Of a stretch of 64,000 bases of DNA, positions 36,101-45,460 are shown piece by piece (position 1 is the first letter of the stretch; every line of letters starts with the position of its first letter). The notes beneath the pieces are model-generated. The model was not told the DNA's origin and searched no databases. It saw only the letters and a list, made by a program, of their open reading frames with translations. The DNA comes from Favolaschia claudopus (taxonomy: Eukaryota > Basidiomycota > Agaricomycetes > Agaricales > Mycenaceae), in contig JAWWNJ010000024.1 of assembly GCA_037176885.1 (NCBI GenBank), positions 1,736,001 to 1,800,000 on the forward strand, given 5' to 3'. Made by a program: the position numbers and the translations under genes.

Positions 36101-36440
36101 TATGTGGCCTGTGCTTCTTTTCTCTCTTTCGCATTCTCACCGAGTTAATCTAGGCAAAAAGTTAGAGGCCGGCGAAGAACAGACAAAGCTCCTTTCGTGG
36201 TGGCCAAAACCCAACGCATGGCAGAAAGGTAACCTGGACCCTGGCTGGTGGTCGCCCGCATGCGAGGGCTGGTATCAAAAGAGGCGCCTTCGTCTGGGAG
36301 ACGCCAACAGATACGGTGAGAAAGGCATGCTAGCGCGCCCCAACGAGTGGAAACACAACCTTCGCTTTGTCAAGACCCTCAAGGATATCGTGCAGGCTCA
36401 CGAACGAATCTCATCTCTGGTCCTCGACGAACTATTGTAA
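33184..36440 (+). CDS. Large unassigned protein, about 1,030 residues
   Basis: The start ATG at 33184 (MSAPTHK) is joined by a short exon (DMYDTAT) to the long exon from 33362. One later intron (about 36099-36154) splits YVATG from KKLEAG. The N-terminal third is globular: GHYRVGKNFYTTFLGTREM, YPFHAFIPKHDPWQGPLLG, FEWLVSHRFNYSAH, PSWLDLLEDSIAADFRVPRVG. A long disordered Ser/Pro-rich linker and a charged helix (RHQELMEDFFQRRERENSRK) follow. The C-terminal half is globular, including GFMMGESLSNPA, GMEDIDAQFAGVMATFFGQF and WWPKPNAWQKGNLDPGWWSP. Long proteins of this layout occur widely in Agaricomycetes as hypothetical proteins. I know no function. The frame is fully open, so the gene is probably expressed. 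It is the largest cargo gene of the giant element. Confidence 0.7.
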
Positions 36441-36589
36441 TATCCAAAGAATCGCGTTCTCTGCAATATTGTCCTATAGCGTATCAAACAATGTATCCTT
36501 CGATGTAAAAACTATACATAGGGCTGTATTACTCCGCTTCTGTAGCACTTTAATGATATTTTTCTCCTCGACATTTTGCGTGACATAGT

Positions 36590-36653
36590 TGGCGGGTCAG
36601 TCACTTGTGACGACCCTCACTTACCCTTCCCCACCCTGTGTAAATCGCTCGGT
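36590..36653 (+). repeat. Motif cluster E beside the transposase remnant
   Basis: GGCGGGTCAGTCACTTGTGAC (near 36592) is followed by CTGTGTAAATCGCTCGG (36636-36652). The same pair, in the same order and orientation, occurs at 37377 onward, and inverted at 21266 downward. It sits directly at the 5' break of the transposase remnant. Confidence 0.55.
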
Positions 36654-36659
36654 GTCTCG

Positions 36660-37264
36660 AACCTTGGAAATATCCAGCTCATCCTCCAAGTACTTCCTCT
36701 CTATCACTGCCTTCTACCAATTGAGCAAAATCGCACGAGGATCGAGGGTAAAAGATCTCTCACCACGAAACTGCAATGCACAAAGAGAAAGCACACTACA
36801 ATTATGCGGGAAGGCGGCTCTCGCGAGCATCGACGCACCTCGGGAACAGCCTTGTTTCATTCCTAGACCCGAGCGGAAATGCTACGTTTGGCAGCATCGA
36901 GAGGATAGAGGTTGTCGACTCGGAAATAGACAAAGTTCAGCTCATCATCCGACCTCAAGAGCCGCTGCCCTCTGGCGTTGAAGATGTTTCCAAACTCTTC
37001 CCGCAGCTTGCTGTTTGCATGTACTCCTCGAAGATGGCTGACTTCACCCTCATCGTTGACCCAAGTCAAATAATTGGATACTACAGCCGTTTTATTCTCT
37101 CAGGCGACCGTGTGGCCATAATGGATTTATCCCGGGTATGCTGTTACTCTTCTACTATCATCCTTATACTCATTTTCTACAGGATTGAGTCCATATCCCG
37201 AGGAAGGAGCAGGCGGGTCATCAAGGAGCTGATTTCGTTCTGTCGCAACTTCAATCTCGTGTAA
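36660..37264 (+). pseudogene. Remnant of the CACTA transposase C-terminal region, right arm
   Basis: Spliced at about 37134/37182, this reads EKAHYNYAGRRLSRASTHLG, NSLVSFLDPSGNATFGSI, VQLIIRPQEPLP, YSSKMADFTLIVDPSQIIGY and ILSGDRVAIMDLSR. These match, block for block, the end of the full transposase (KEKAHHNHAGMHFSRASTHL, VQFIIETQEPLP, VEVDPDKVIGHYARFKFSG). Upstream (36660-36775) similarity continues weakly but out of frame. Everything 5' of this is missing. It lies in the mirror position and orientation to the real gene's 3' end. Confidence 0.75.
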
Positions 37265-37374
37265 TATATAGCGATTCTTTTGTGTATGCCTGGAATTTGT
37301 AAAACTTTTCAATTCTATCCCCTCCACCTTGCTGTATAATTTTTTGTGTGATTTCTTTCTCTGTGTGACCAAAA

Positions 37375-37600
37375 ACGGCGGGTCAGTCACACGTGACAGA
37401 GTGTGACAGGGTCAAGGTATTACTTGACCTCCGCCACCTGGTGTACATCGCCAGTGTGCCGATGGTCATCCTCTACGCCCACCAAACGACCATATATACT
37501 CGAGTGTAGATCGCTCGATGCCTCTGACGGCTTCTCCGCCCTTTGTGCGCCGTCACAGAAGGGTACCCGCTCATTGACCCGCCTGGTGTAAATCGCCTGG
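37375..37600 (-). repeat. Motif cluster F (mirror image of cluster A)
   Basis: CGGCGGGTCAGTCACACGTG (37377 on) is followed by GGTGTACATCGCC (37439 on), GAGTGTAGATCGCTC (37503 on) and GGTGTAAATCGCC (37584 on). The whole stretch to about 37700 is the inverted, closely similar copy of 20976-21266. Confidence 0.7.
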
Positions 37601-37659
37601 TTTCCTGGCATTTCTTGCCATATCCGCCTCCGTGAGGCCTCATTCAAATCTAAATAATG

Positions 37660-38780
37660 TCTCGATTCGCCGGACGACGACTCGCCAATACGCTTCACTC
37701 ATAATGAAGCAGTACGTCGTTCCACCAAAACTCGGGTGCCGCCGCATTCTCTGAAGGTTCGTTTCAGTCTTCCTAGCCTTGCTCCTGCATTCAATCCGCA
37801 CAATACAGTGCCTACGTGAATTTTCGGACTACTAGACGGGTCTGACTTAGCTACTGAAAGTCACCCTCATATCAATGACCTCCTTGCGCTGATTTTTGAG
37901 GTTTGTTCCTGTCTCTCGTCCTCTTTTGATTTTCATGTTCATCAATGAATAATTCAGATTCCCGAGCTGCTTGTTTCTTGTCAGTCTGGTGGTCAACTCC
38001 CTGGAAATGCGGCCACTCACCGAGAAGTTTCAAGATTCGCTCACACCGAGGTTTGTTTTCGTCTCCCTAATTTAACTGTTCATCCTTAATCAACTTATAA
38101 AGGCTATATGCATTCGCTGTACCACAGCTAGAACTAGCGCATCCCTTCTCAATGATTGGTCCAGCCGTCCTCACTGACAAGGTTAGCACAGCCACCGCCG
38201 ATATACTCGAGCTCGTTCTCAATCTCCTTTAGAGTTGATCCCTAGCCACTTCAGGAGGAGTTGAATAAGTGCTGTGGGAGCTCCCTCCAGCGCTGCATTG
38301 AATTCCCGTCCATTTTTGGTGGTGCGGGTACCTTGCGAGCTCAGGTGACCTTCGTACCCTCACCAAGCAAATCTCTCTTGGATTGACAGTCTGATATTGG
38401 CAGCGACGAGCTTCCACGTTTACATAGTCAATCCCCTGCTCCGCCTTTGGCGGTAATTGAGAGAATAGGTGAGTTTGCGTATCTTCGAATAGAACGACCT
38501 CGCTCATTGAGAAACAGGTATATGTAGGAGTATCCATGTCTAGAAATCATGTCTCGTGGCACCACAAATGTAATATCAACAGTTTATTCAGCATCTGAAT
38601 GGTGCCCGAGGGCTTGATATAGAATTCGATTCACTCATATTATATATATTCGGCCTGAAACCAGATCATGCCAAAAACTTCTGGCTATCCGACAGCAACA
38701 TCATTTTCGACACCGGGCCTCTCGTCGGCGGAGGCGTAAAGCTCTGCTATTCGAAACAGAAGTTCAGAGTAATTACTCCG
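37660..38780 (+). other. Conserved arm block, right copy
   Basis: Inverted counterpart of 19.86-20.98 kb, including TCACCCTCATATCAATGACCTCC, CACAGCCACCGCCGA and GGTGCGGGTACCTTGCGAGC. On the plus strand the pieces SHPHINDLLALIFE and SCQSGGQLPGNAATHREVSRF sit between GT- and AG-like borders, as in the left arm. No unbroken gene model results. Confidence 0.45.
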
Positions 38781-39680
38781 CATTTGCTTCACATTGATAC
38801 ATTTTGATCCCCATTTCCTTCAAGTAGCCGCGCATGATGCTCTTCATGTTGGCGAGAGATCCTGCTTTCACATATACATACTATTGGTGCCGATGCCCGT
38901 CAGAATGCGGTCACTCGTTGGGAAGTTTTTGGACTCGCTCATACCGAGGTTTGCTTTCCTTTGTGATCTACCTACCCACCCTCACTGCAATCCTTCTACA
39001 GAACTCGCATACTTAGCTCGTATGATAGCCAGAAGTAGTGCCCCCGTCTTCTCCACGATTTGTCTGACCCTCCTCCCCAATAAGGTCAGCACAGCCACCG
39101 CCGACATTCTTCCAGCTCGTTCTCAATCTCCCTTAGAGTTGATCTCAAGCCACTCCAGGAGGAGTTGAATAAGTGCTGTGGAAGTCCCCTCCCTCGCTGC
39201 CTTGAAGTTCAATCAATTTTTGGCGGTGCGGGTACCTTGCGAGCGCAGGTGACCTTTGTCCTCCCAAGCAATTTTCTTGTATTGACAATGAGATATTGGC
39301 AGCGCCATATTGGCACCGACGCACCGAAAGTACAAGATCCTACCGTTATCGGCGGGAATTGAGGATAGGTGGGTTTGAGTATTATGACTTGAAATGCGCT
39401 CGCTCATTGAGAACCCACGTCATGTAGGGGAATTTAGGTCTATACATCACGTTTTGGCACCGGAAATGCAATACCAAGAGTATATCCCTCATTGAACAAC
39501 ACCCGACGCCCATGTACAGAATTCAATTTACCTATATACATTCGACCTGAAACCAGGTCATCCCAAAGCTTCTAGCTATCCGACAACAACATCATCTTCG
39601 AGCATACGCGGCCCCTCGTCGGCGGGGGCGCAAAGTTTTGCTACAGAAATGCTTGAATTCGCTGTGACACCGGAATCTTC
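37930..39680. repeat. Tandem duplication in the right arm, about 0.9-kb period
   Basis: Several landmarks recur about 900 bp apart. AATGCGG-CACTC (near 38008 and 38909) is one, and GGAGGAGTTGAATAAGTGCTGTGG (near 38256 and 39159, shown split) is another. GGTGCGGGTACCTTGCGAGC (38320s and 39222) and CTCGTCGGCGG (38721 and 39616) repeat likewise. A second, broken copy of the GIY-YIG 3' end (38770-38905) is included. This explains why the right arm is about 1 kb longer than the left arm here. Confidence 0.65.
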
Positions 39681-39689
39681 ACGATTCAC

Positions 39690-40312
39690 TCACATTTGTG
39701 CGTCCGGTTCACCCGCCTCCCTCAGGCATCCGCGCATAATGCTCTCCATGTCTGCGAGAGATCCGCGGCCCAGGTACACGTACTCGCGATGCCGATGCCC
39801 GCATCCGCAAGGGTTCACGAATATTACCCGCCTATACCCTCTGGTCGACAACTCGAGATGAATAAGCCGTTCTGTACCAATATATCGTCACTTCACATTC
39901 GCGGCACCCTGAAGACACACTCACCAACCAGCAAACGTCTCCCAAGGTGAACGGCTTCGATCCACATCTGCACCCGTCCCGCCTCACACTTATGGTAGTC
40001 TTCCTGTCTTCCCGTCAGCCGGGAAGTCTCACCCCACTTCACTATGAGCTCAGCCTCGATCTCGTTCCGTCGTTGACCCTGTACGACGTCGCCCGGTAGT
40101 TGCGCCGTCAAATAAATGTAACCTTCACCTTCCCGCAAATACGGGAGGTTGTCTTTGTGTTCAATCAGTGCCTGTTTCTGCTCCGAAGGCGGAAGCCGAC
40201 GACTGCGCACATAAATTCGTGGTCGAAGGACATGAATTAAAATTTACATTTGTCGAAAGGCACGCTCTTGCGACGGCGTACGCTTCGAGCCGTTTTTCGA
40301 GCGACGCGCCAT
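39690..40312 (-). CDS. GIY-YIG nuclease-like protein (T5orf172 type), right-arm copy
   Basis: Three exons give about 175 residues: 40312-40251 (starts MARRSKNGSKRTPSQERAF), about 40204-39930 and about 39870-39690. Motifs are EGEGYIYLTAQ, ELIVKWGETSRLTGRQEDY, ERLIHLELSTRGYRRV and CGCGHRHREYVYLG, ending EPDAQM as in the left copy. The introns (GTAAATTTT...GCGCAG and GTGAGTGTG...GTACAG) match the left copy in position and phase. The fold is that of GIY-YIG nucleases. Whether it cuts DNA is unknown, although the YIY core, the Arg and the helix Glu are all present. Upstream coding-like sequence (40860-40474, minus) could be an extra 5' exon, since SEAALKPTLSMYWAEQVLKR reads naturally. Confidence 0.7.
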
Positions 40313-41247
40313 ATTTGCACGGCGGACGATGTGTACAACGCTAGGTGCACGGGCTTCGCAATACCGACGGTGGAGATGTCGGTGAGATCGGGATGATACC
40401 CTGTTTGTGGTTTCGGACTTGCTGTATTCCGGAGGACGTTTGTACGATGCCGCTGAATTCGGTTCGTGGAGGTCTATGCAGCGTGGGCGCCTCCGCCTCC
40501 AATGCCGTGGCGACGGTGTGCGGTGATGTGATAAAGCATCCGCCGACACCGGCTTTGTCTCCTACCACTACATCGATCGTGATCATAGTCGTTGGACCTC
40601 TTAAGCACTTGCTCGGCCCAATACATCGATAACGTGGGCTTGAGTGCGGCCTCTGAAGTGTCGGAAGAACTTGCGAGGGGTGTAGAAGGATTCGGAGCGT
40701 GCAAGGGGCATGACCGGGCGGAAGGCAAGTCCGATCCTGACTTCAGCATCCCGTTCGATATTCCATGAGGCGGATGTCGACCCATCGCCATCTTTGTCAG
40801 TGCTCGAATTAGCGACTCAGCTTTCCACGCTGCCGTCGCGGCGTTGAGATCGCACAAATATGAATCGGACCCCTTCCACGAGCATCACAACAAGAAGTCG
40901 TTCAGGCTGGACTCACCGCCAAACGATTCCTCCTCGCCTCCTGCGTTTCAGTTAGAACCGCCTGATTCTACGTGAACTTGTGCATCGACGCCTGACTCGC
41001 AAACGAGTCTATCTCTATCCTCTCCGACGACATACATCATTGCGCTCTATGCTATCAAGATCCAGCCGTAACGAAACACAGCGTCAACACCCTCGTAACG
41101 GACCTCTAAACACCAACACGATGCCGCCGCCTTCATCCACATCAGTCCTCGCGATGTTACCAAAACAGACGCCCCCGCTGCCTCGCATCGATAGTCTTTT
41201 ACTCGATACACCCACCGCATACCGCTTCGAAACCTTTCATTCCACTG
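40313..41247. other. Region upstream of the right GIY-YIG gene
   Basis: A minus-strand coding-like stretch at 40857-40474 may be a 5' exon or a scrap. The rest (to 41247) has only overlapping short frames with no clear preference. Confidence 0.35.
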
Positions 41248-41303
41248 GCGCAGTGAGCGCCACCGCCTCTCAACAGCGCAGTGAGCGCCACCGCCTCTCA
41301 ACA
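41248..41303 (+). repeat. Perfect 28-bp tandem duplication
   Basis: The unit GCGCAGTGAGCGCCACCGCC... (28 bp) occurs at 41248-41275 and again at 41276-41303 without change. It is a recent duplication inside captured DNA of the right arm. Confidence 0.85.
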
Positions 41304-42300
41304 GCTCCTCTGCTTTTCGTCTCTAAATGCTCCATCTCTCAACCCGCCGTCGAAACAGGACATTTGCGCGTACTCCGACCCCACATTTCTCTCAAAGGCT
41401 GCAAAAGTACTTCGCAGCTCTACGCGCTCCTGCCGCTACGACTCCGCCCTCTCCCACTTCCAAATCGAAGGCATCCGCAATACCGTCAGGCGATCGCACA
41501 TGGACTTCAACGCGCCCCCGACAAAACAACTTCGTCTTCGCGCTGGCCACCTTGTATGACTCCCATGTGCTGTACATTCTACGCACATCTCCTACCTCGC
41601 TTCCCGGTGCTAAGATCAGGAGTCCACCACCGATCCAGCATGTCGTTTATCAGGCGTGTGTCCTTTATTCTCATGTTCAAGCTTAATACTAACACAGCGC
41701 AGGTCAAGAAAGCACCGTCTCTCCTCTTCTGTCTCCCCGACAACCCCTTCTTCATCCCGATATAGTGCCGGGAAGCCACGATGTGCAAGAGGCGACGTAT
41801 GCCTGCGCGTCTCCTTCTCCTTCTCCTCCACCTTCCCTAACCTTACACACAGATTCGTCAACCGCTTCGGCCTCGCCCACGGCAACGTCCTCTCCGAATT
41901 CGACCCCGACATCGTTCACGCCGAGGACTTCAACGACAGCAAGCGTGACTTCCGTGAGGTCAGCATCCCCTCTCCTCTCCTTCCTTCCGTTCCTTCCCAA
42001 CTAACCAACACCCTCAACCTTGCAGCAACCCTCGCCCGTGAATCCGTCGCCAACACCATCCTCGCCTACTCCGAGCTCATCCCCTCCCTTGCGTCAACTT
42101 CGCCGTCTCGCACCATCCGTCGCCGCCTCTTTCCTTTCAAACTCGCCGACGCTGCAAACGCCGTCTTACCAGCGCTTGACCGCTGCGGCGTCGCCCGCTC
42201 TCTTCGTCCCCGCGCTGTTGCGTTGACAGGACATATCACCCTCCCGCGAGCGGGACTTCAGGTGAGTTTTTCTTCTTATCTTTTTGTCTTCTTTTAACGT
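41304..42300 (+). pseudogene. Captured gene fragments in the right arm, unassigned
   Basis: Coding-like plus-strand pieces include PSKQDICAYSDPTFLSKAAK (41345-41410), RFVNRFGLAHGNVLSEFDPD and AEDFNDSKRDFRE (41850-41960). After an intron-like gap ending CTTGCAG at 42024, the sequence reads ATLARESVANTILAYSELIP and FPFKLADAANAVLPALDRCG (to 42270). They read like adjacent exons of one host gene in the same orientation, but joins are not in a single clean frame. The left arm has no counterpart. The parent family is not recognised. Confidence 0.4.
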
Positions 42301-42620
42301 GTTTCTTACAAGTTTCGGCTGACGGCAGGCAAGTACCCGCCCCGACGTGTAGAGCAGCGGGTTCCCCGACGCTTGCGCTGTTGCTGCTGTCGCTGTCCCG
42401 CCGCGCAGCGGCGCACTCAGGTTGACACCTGGGATGCGGATCCGTTGAGGAGGGTGGCGCCGAGTAAACACGATTAGCTAGACCAGGTAAGTTCTTCCCA
42501 CTCATTTACTCGTTCTCCTTATTAATTAGATGGCAATGCTCATAGTATCAGTGTCTTCATAGCGACGTAGCTTCTCTAAGAATATAACTACCTTCCGCCT
42601 TGAAAATGAGCTGTGAGTTG
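42301..42620. other. Inner flank of the right terminal repeat
   Basis: GC-rich at first (CGCCGCGCAGCGGCGC near 42400 is nearly palindromic), then AT-rich. No gene is supported. Confidence 0.35.
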
Positions 42621-43182
42621 GCGAGGTGCACCCGCGGGTAGTACCCCGAGGTGCACCTTAGGGTGTACCCTGGGGTATGCCTAAAAGGGCTCCATTTAGA
42701 CAAACATTTAGAAAAATAAAATGGGCCACTTTTAGGCTTACCTAAAACGGGAACCAAATGGTCCCCATTTGGGACGCCTTTTGGCGTTTCCTAAATGCTG
42801 GCCTTTTAGAGCGTCTGAAAGGCGTTCCAAATGCTAAGCATTTGGGGTTGCTTTCAGACGCGCTAAAAGGCCTCCTTTGTGCTTTGCCTCAAAGCGACCC
42901 CAAATTTCGCCAATTTGGGACGCCTTTTGGGACTGGCTCAATGGCCTCCTTTGTGGCTGTCTAAAACTACCTCTAAATCCTCCCCTCTTCACGCAGCTTT
43001 TGGCGTCCCTTAAATGGCCTCCATTGCCTTTGCTCTTTTATGTATGCCAAATCCTTACCATTTCGGGTGTCTTTTGGTACAAAACAAATGTTTTCCTTTA
43101 CTGATATTACAAATGTTATACTAAATTGAGCCCATTTGAGGGGCGTTTTTGACTATATTAAAATTTTGTTTTTTCCGGTGTG
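42621..43182 (-). repeat. Right 562-bp terminal inverted repeat of the giant element
   Basis: On the minus strand it starts CACACCGGAAAAAACAAAAT at 43182 and ends GGTGCACCTCGC at 42621, exactly the length of the left copy. Differences are scattered substitutions, so the two have aged separately or were not recently homogenised. ACT follows at 43183-43185. Confidence 0.85.
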
Positions 43183-43307
43183 ACTGGGCCATCGACAGAA
43201 GGTCTTCCTCTCTCTACATAACCCTTCCTGGCGCAAAGGCGGAGCCGCAACCGCTCCACGCCAAATTTTATCGAATCTCATCGATTTCACTTGGGCAACG
43301 ATCCTAA
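43183..43307 (+). pseudogene. 3' part of the reading frame interrupted by the giant element
   Basis: The frame continues after the second ACT, in phase with the codon split at 16474: AIDRRSSSLYITLPGAKAEP and on to TAA at 43305. No domain is recognised. Confidence 0.4.
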
Positions 43308-44470
43308 GGCTCTTTTAGCGCTTCGCTTGCGTCTCGGCGCTGAACCATGCAACTGGCTACGAAGATTTGGTTCTTAGGACTCGACGCCGACCCACTTCTA
43401 CATCTGTGATTGTATTGTGGCCACACACTTTCGTATCTGTGGGGGGTTCTCGGTTTTACCAGTTCAGTTGCTCACTACGAGCTGGGGACTGCGTGTAGTC
43501 CAGTGATAGTCAGGCGGGTTTGGAACACAATAACGCTCGTGGTCCCGTCTAATGCTGGGCTTGTAGACAGTCACCATGTTCGTGCCCAAGTGTTATTTAC
43601 TGCCAGGAGTCTTCCTGGAAAACGGACACTTCCGTTACGGCGCTCCCCGTTTCTGATCGTCGGTCCAACCTCAGGCTGGCTACAACAATAAGGACCTCCA
43701 CCTCACAGCTACTGTTTAGCAAGGCCGAGATGGAATCGAGGCTGGGTGCGAAGCATCAACGTCGTGCGTTCGTCTATCTCCTTCTCCAGCTCGTGCCACT
43801 CATTCGAGCGACCTCTTTATCATATAGCCGCTCCCGCGCACCACCAACCCGTCTCCTCTTGCGCCAATAACACCGTACGCCATGGCTCCGTGTCGTGCCG
43901 TCTTGACGAGGTATATATCCCCCCTTGACCTCCATCCCCTCGTTTATCTTACCACAAGCCACCTAGCTACCCAGCGATCCAAATCAGTCGCGACATCAAC
44001 TCGCTTGGCTGCCATGCAAGATACTCTGTTTCTCGAGAAATCACCTTTCGTCCCTTACCCGCCGCCCTCGCCGCAGCGAATGTCACCACCTCTATCTCCG
44101 ACTCTCCGACTCCCCGCCTCTCCTCGCTCGTCGTCTGTGTTCAGTCTTTGCGAGTTCCGCGCCTCGTTTCCCAGCCGCTCGTCGTGTACATCCGGCACCG
44201 CCTTCGGGACACGACATTTGTGCTCTCTGCTATCGACCGCTCGACCCACACCTAGACATTCTGTCTACGATTTGCTCGCCCGCGGAAAGCGGTGGTCTTT
44301 TACTATTCGCTTCCCTGGTATCCCCTCGTTTCTCGACCTCGTTTCGGCTCGCAAAGCAGCCCAAAGCCTTCTTCGGCTCCGCACCTCACTTGACTGCGAG
44401 CGGAGCCCATGCTCGTCGATCAGCCACGCCCTTCGCTGGTGCTGGACTGACTGGTAGCGTCGTTTGCATC
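43308..44470. other. Low-confidence coding debris
   Basis: Pro/Ser/Arg-rich open frames on the plus strand (43882-44457) look like GC-driven chance frames or a degraded gene upstream of the DUF4139-like remnant. No exon structure could be fixed. Confidence 0.3.
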
Positions 44471-44479
44471 AAAGCAGCC

Positions 44480-45460
44480 CGTTTCGTTCTGCAGGCTGAC
44501 CTGCGGGATGTCAAAGAGCGGGCTGCTGGGATGCAGGGCGGGTACGAGGGGGTGTTATGTGCGGCAAGCGTGAGGCGGAACCCGCCCAGGGGTTTTCGGT
44601 GTCGGTTGGCGTATCATATGCGTGCTAGCTTCGCAAGCCGCCTCCATCACCTGGAAAGCAACTTCAGCGCGACCTTCCGTGTTCCTTGGTTTGTGTCCAT
44701 CGCCAGCGACGGCGAGGCGCACAATCTCACCATCGCGAGGTCGCCTTCGAGGCCGGAAATGTCGGCAATGTCTGTGCTAAGAGTGGACGTTAAGGCGCAT
44801 CTGAATGTATGCATACAATTCTTTGACTATGGACAAGTTTGACTGATGCCGTTGTGTTCTTAGTCTCCAAGCACGGACCTCCAGCGTCTCGGAATACACG
44901 CTGCTCGGCGGTGTGGCCAGCATCCACGTCGACGGAGATTCGACGTCCCAGCTGCAAGGCTCAACGAGAGCTTTGACCGTAGTCTCGGGTATGTTACTTT
45001 TCTCTTCTCTCTCATATTCATGAGCTAACCCTACTCGCCCCTCTCTCAGGTTGACCCAGCCATGCGAATAAGCCACTCCACCATCAAAAGCTCTCCCACT
45101 ACAACGTCTCTCAAGGCATCACCGTCTTCGACACCAGCATCTTTCTGTGGACAGCTCCAAGACAGCTCCAAGCTCGTCGACCAGATACAGAATTCCCACA
45201 TCGAGGTCAACCTCGCCAGCCACGCCCTCATGCTGACCTCGGAAAGCGGCGGCAGTTGTGGCAAGGCACGTCGTCAAAGACTGCAGTCGCGCCGCACACA
45301 ATTAACGTGGCTCGCAGGGTGGTGGTGCACTGGGATGGGGTTGACGAGTCGCGCTGCGCGGTGGAGTCGTTATGGATTGGATTTACCTGGTCGCAGCGCA
45401 GGCTAAGATTGACCTCGCGCTGGATTGGGAGGTCGCGGTTCCCTGTCCGTAAGAAATTGA
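44480..45460 (+). pseudogene. DUF4139-like gene remnant
   Basis: On the plus strand, in shifting frames, FRVPWFVSIASDGEAHNLTIA (split across a phrase) and MSVLRVDVKAHLN are followed by LLGGVASIHVDGDSTSQL and VDPAMRISH. YNVSQGITVFDTSIFLWTAP and ESLWIGFTWSQRRL come next. This is the order seen in DUF4139 (protein F37C4.5-type) domains, where a 'SDG.aHnvti' strand precedes a 'vDG.f' strand and a 'tvfNt' strand. At least three frame changes and several stops make it a pseudogene. 45470-46111 holds nothing further. Confidence 0.45.

Larger units (their letters stand above)
16475..43182. mobile_element. Giant (26.7-kb) CACTA-like transposon with cargo
   Basis: The outer ends are 562-bp inverted repeats (16475-17036 and 42621-43182) starting CACACCGGAAAAAAC. 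ACT flanks both sides (16472-16474 and 43183-43185), matching the 3-bp target duplication and CAC start typical of CACTA elements. Inside is a CACTA/Tnp2-type transposase (21370-25214) with subterminal-type repeats at both of its ends. Cargo comprises two GIY-YIG genes in mirror position, a WD40-membrane protein and four plus-strand genes of unknown function. The right arm repeats the left arm in inverted order, from the termini in to the last exons of the transposase. An alternative reading is that several elements are stacked here and the ACT match is chance (1 in 64). The equal-length TIRs and the open frame across the joint argue for one unit. Confidence 0.7.

Noticed and set aside
40980..41765. 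261-codon plus-strand frame
   Set aside because: Low-complexity Pro/Arg/Ser/Thr composition. A better coding signal lies in another frame of the same DNA.
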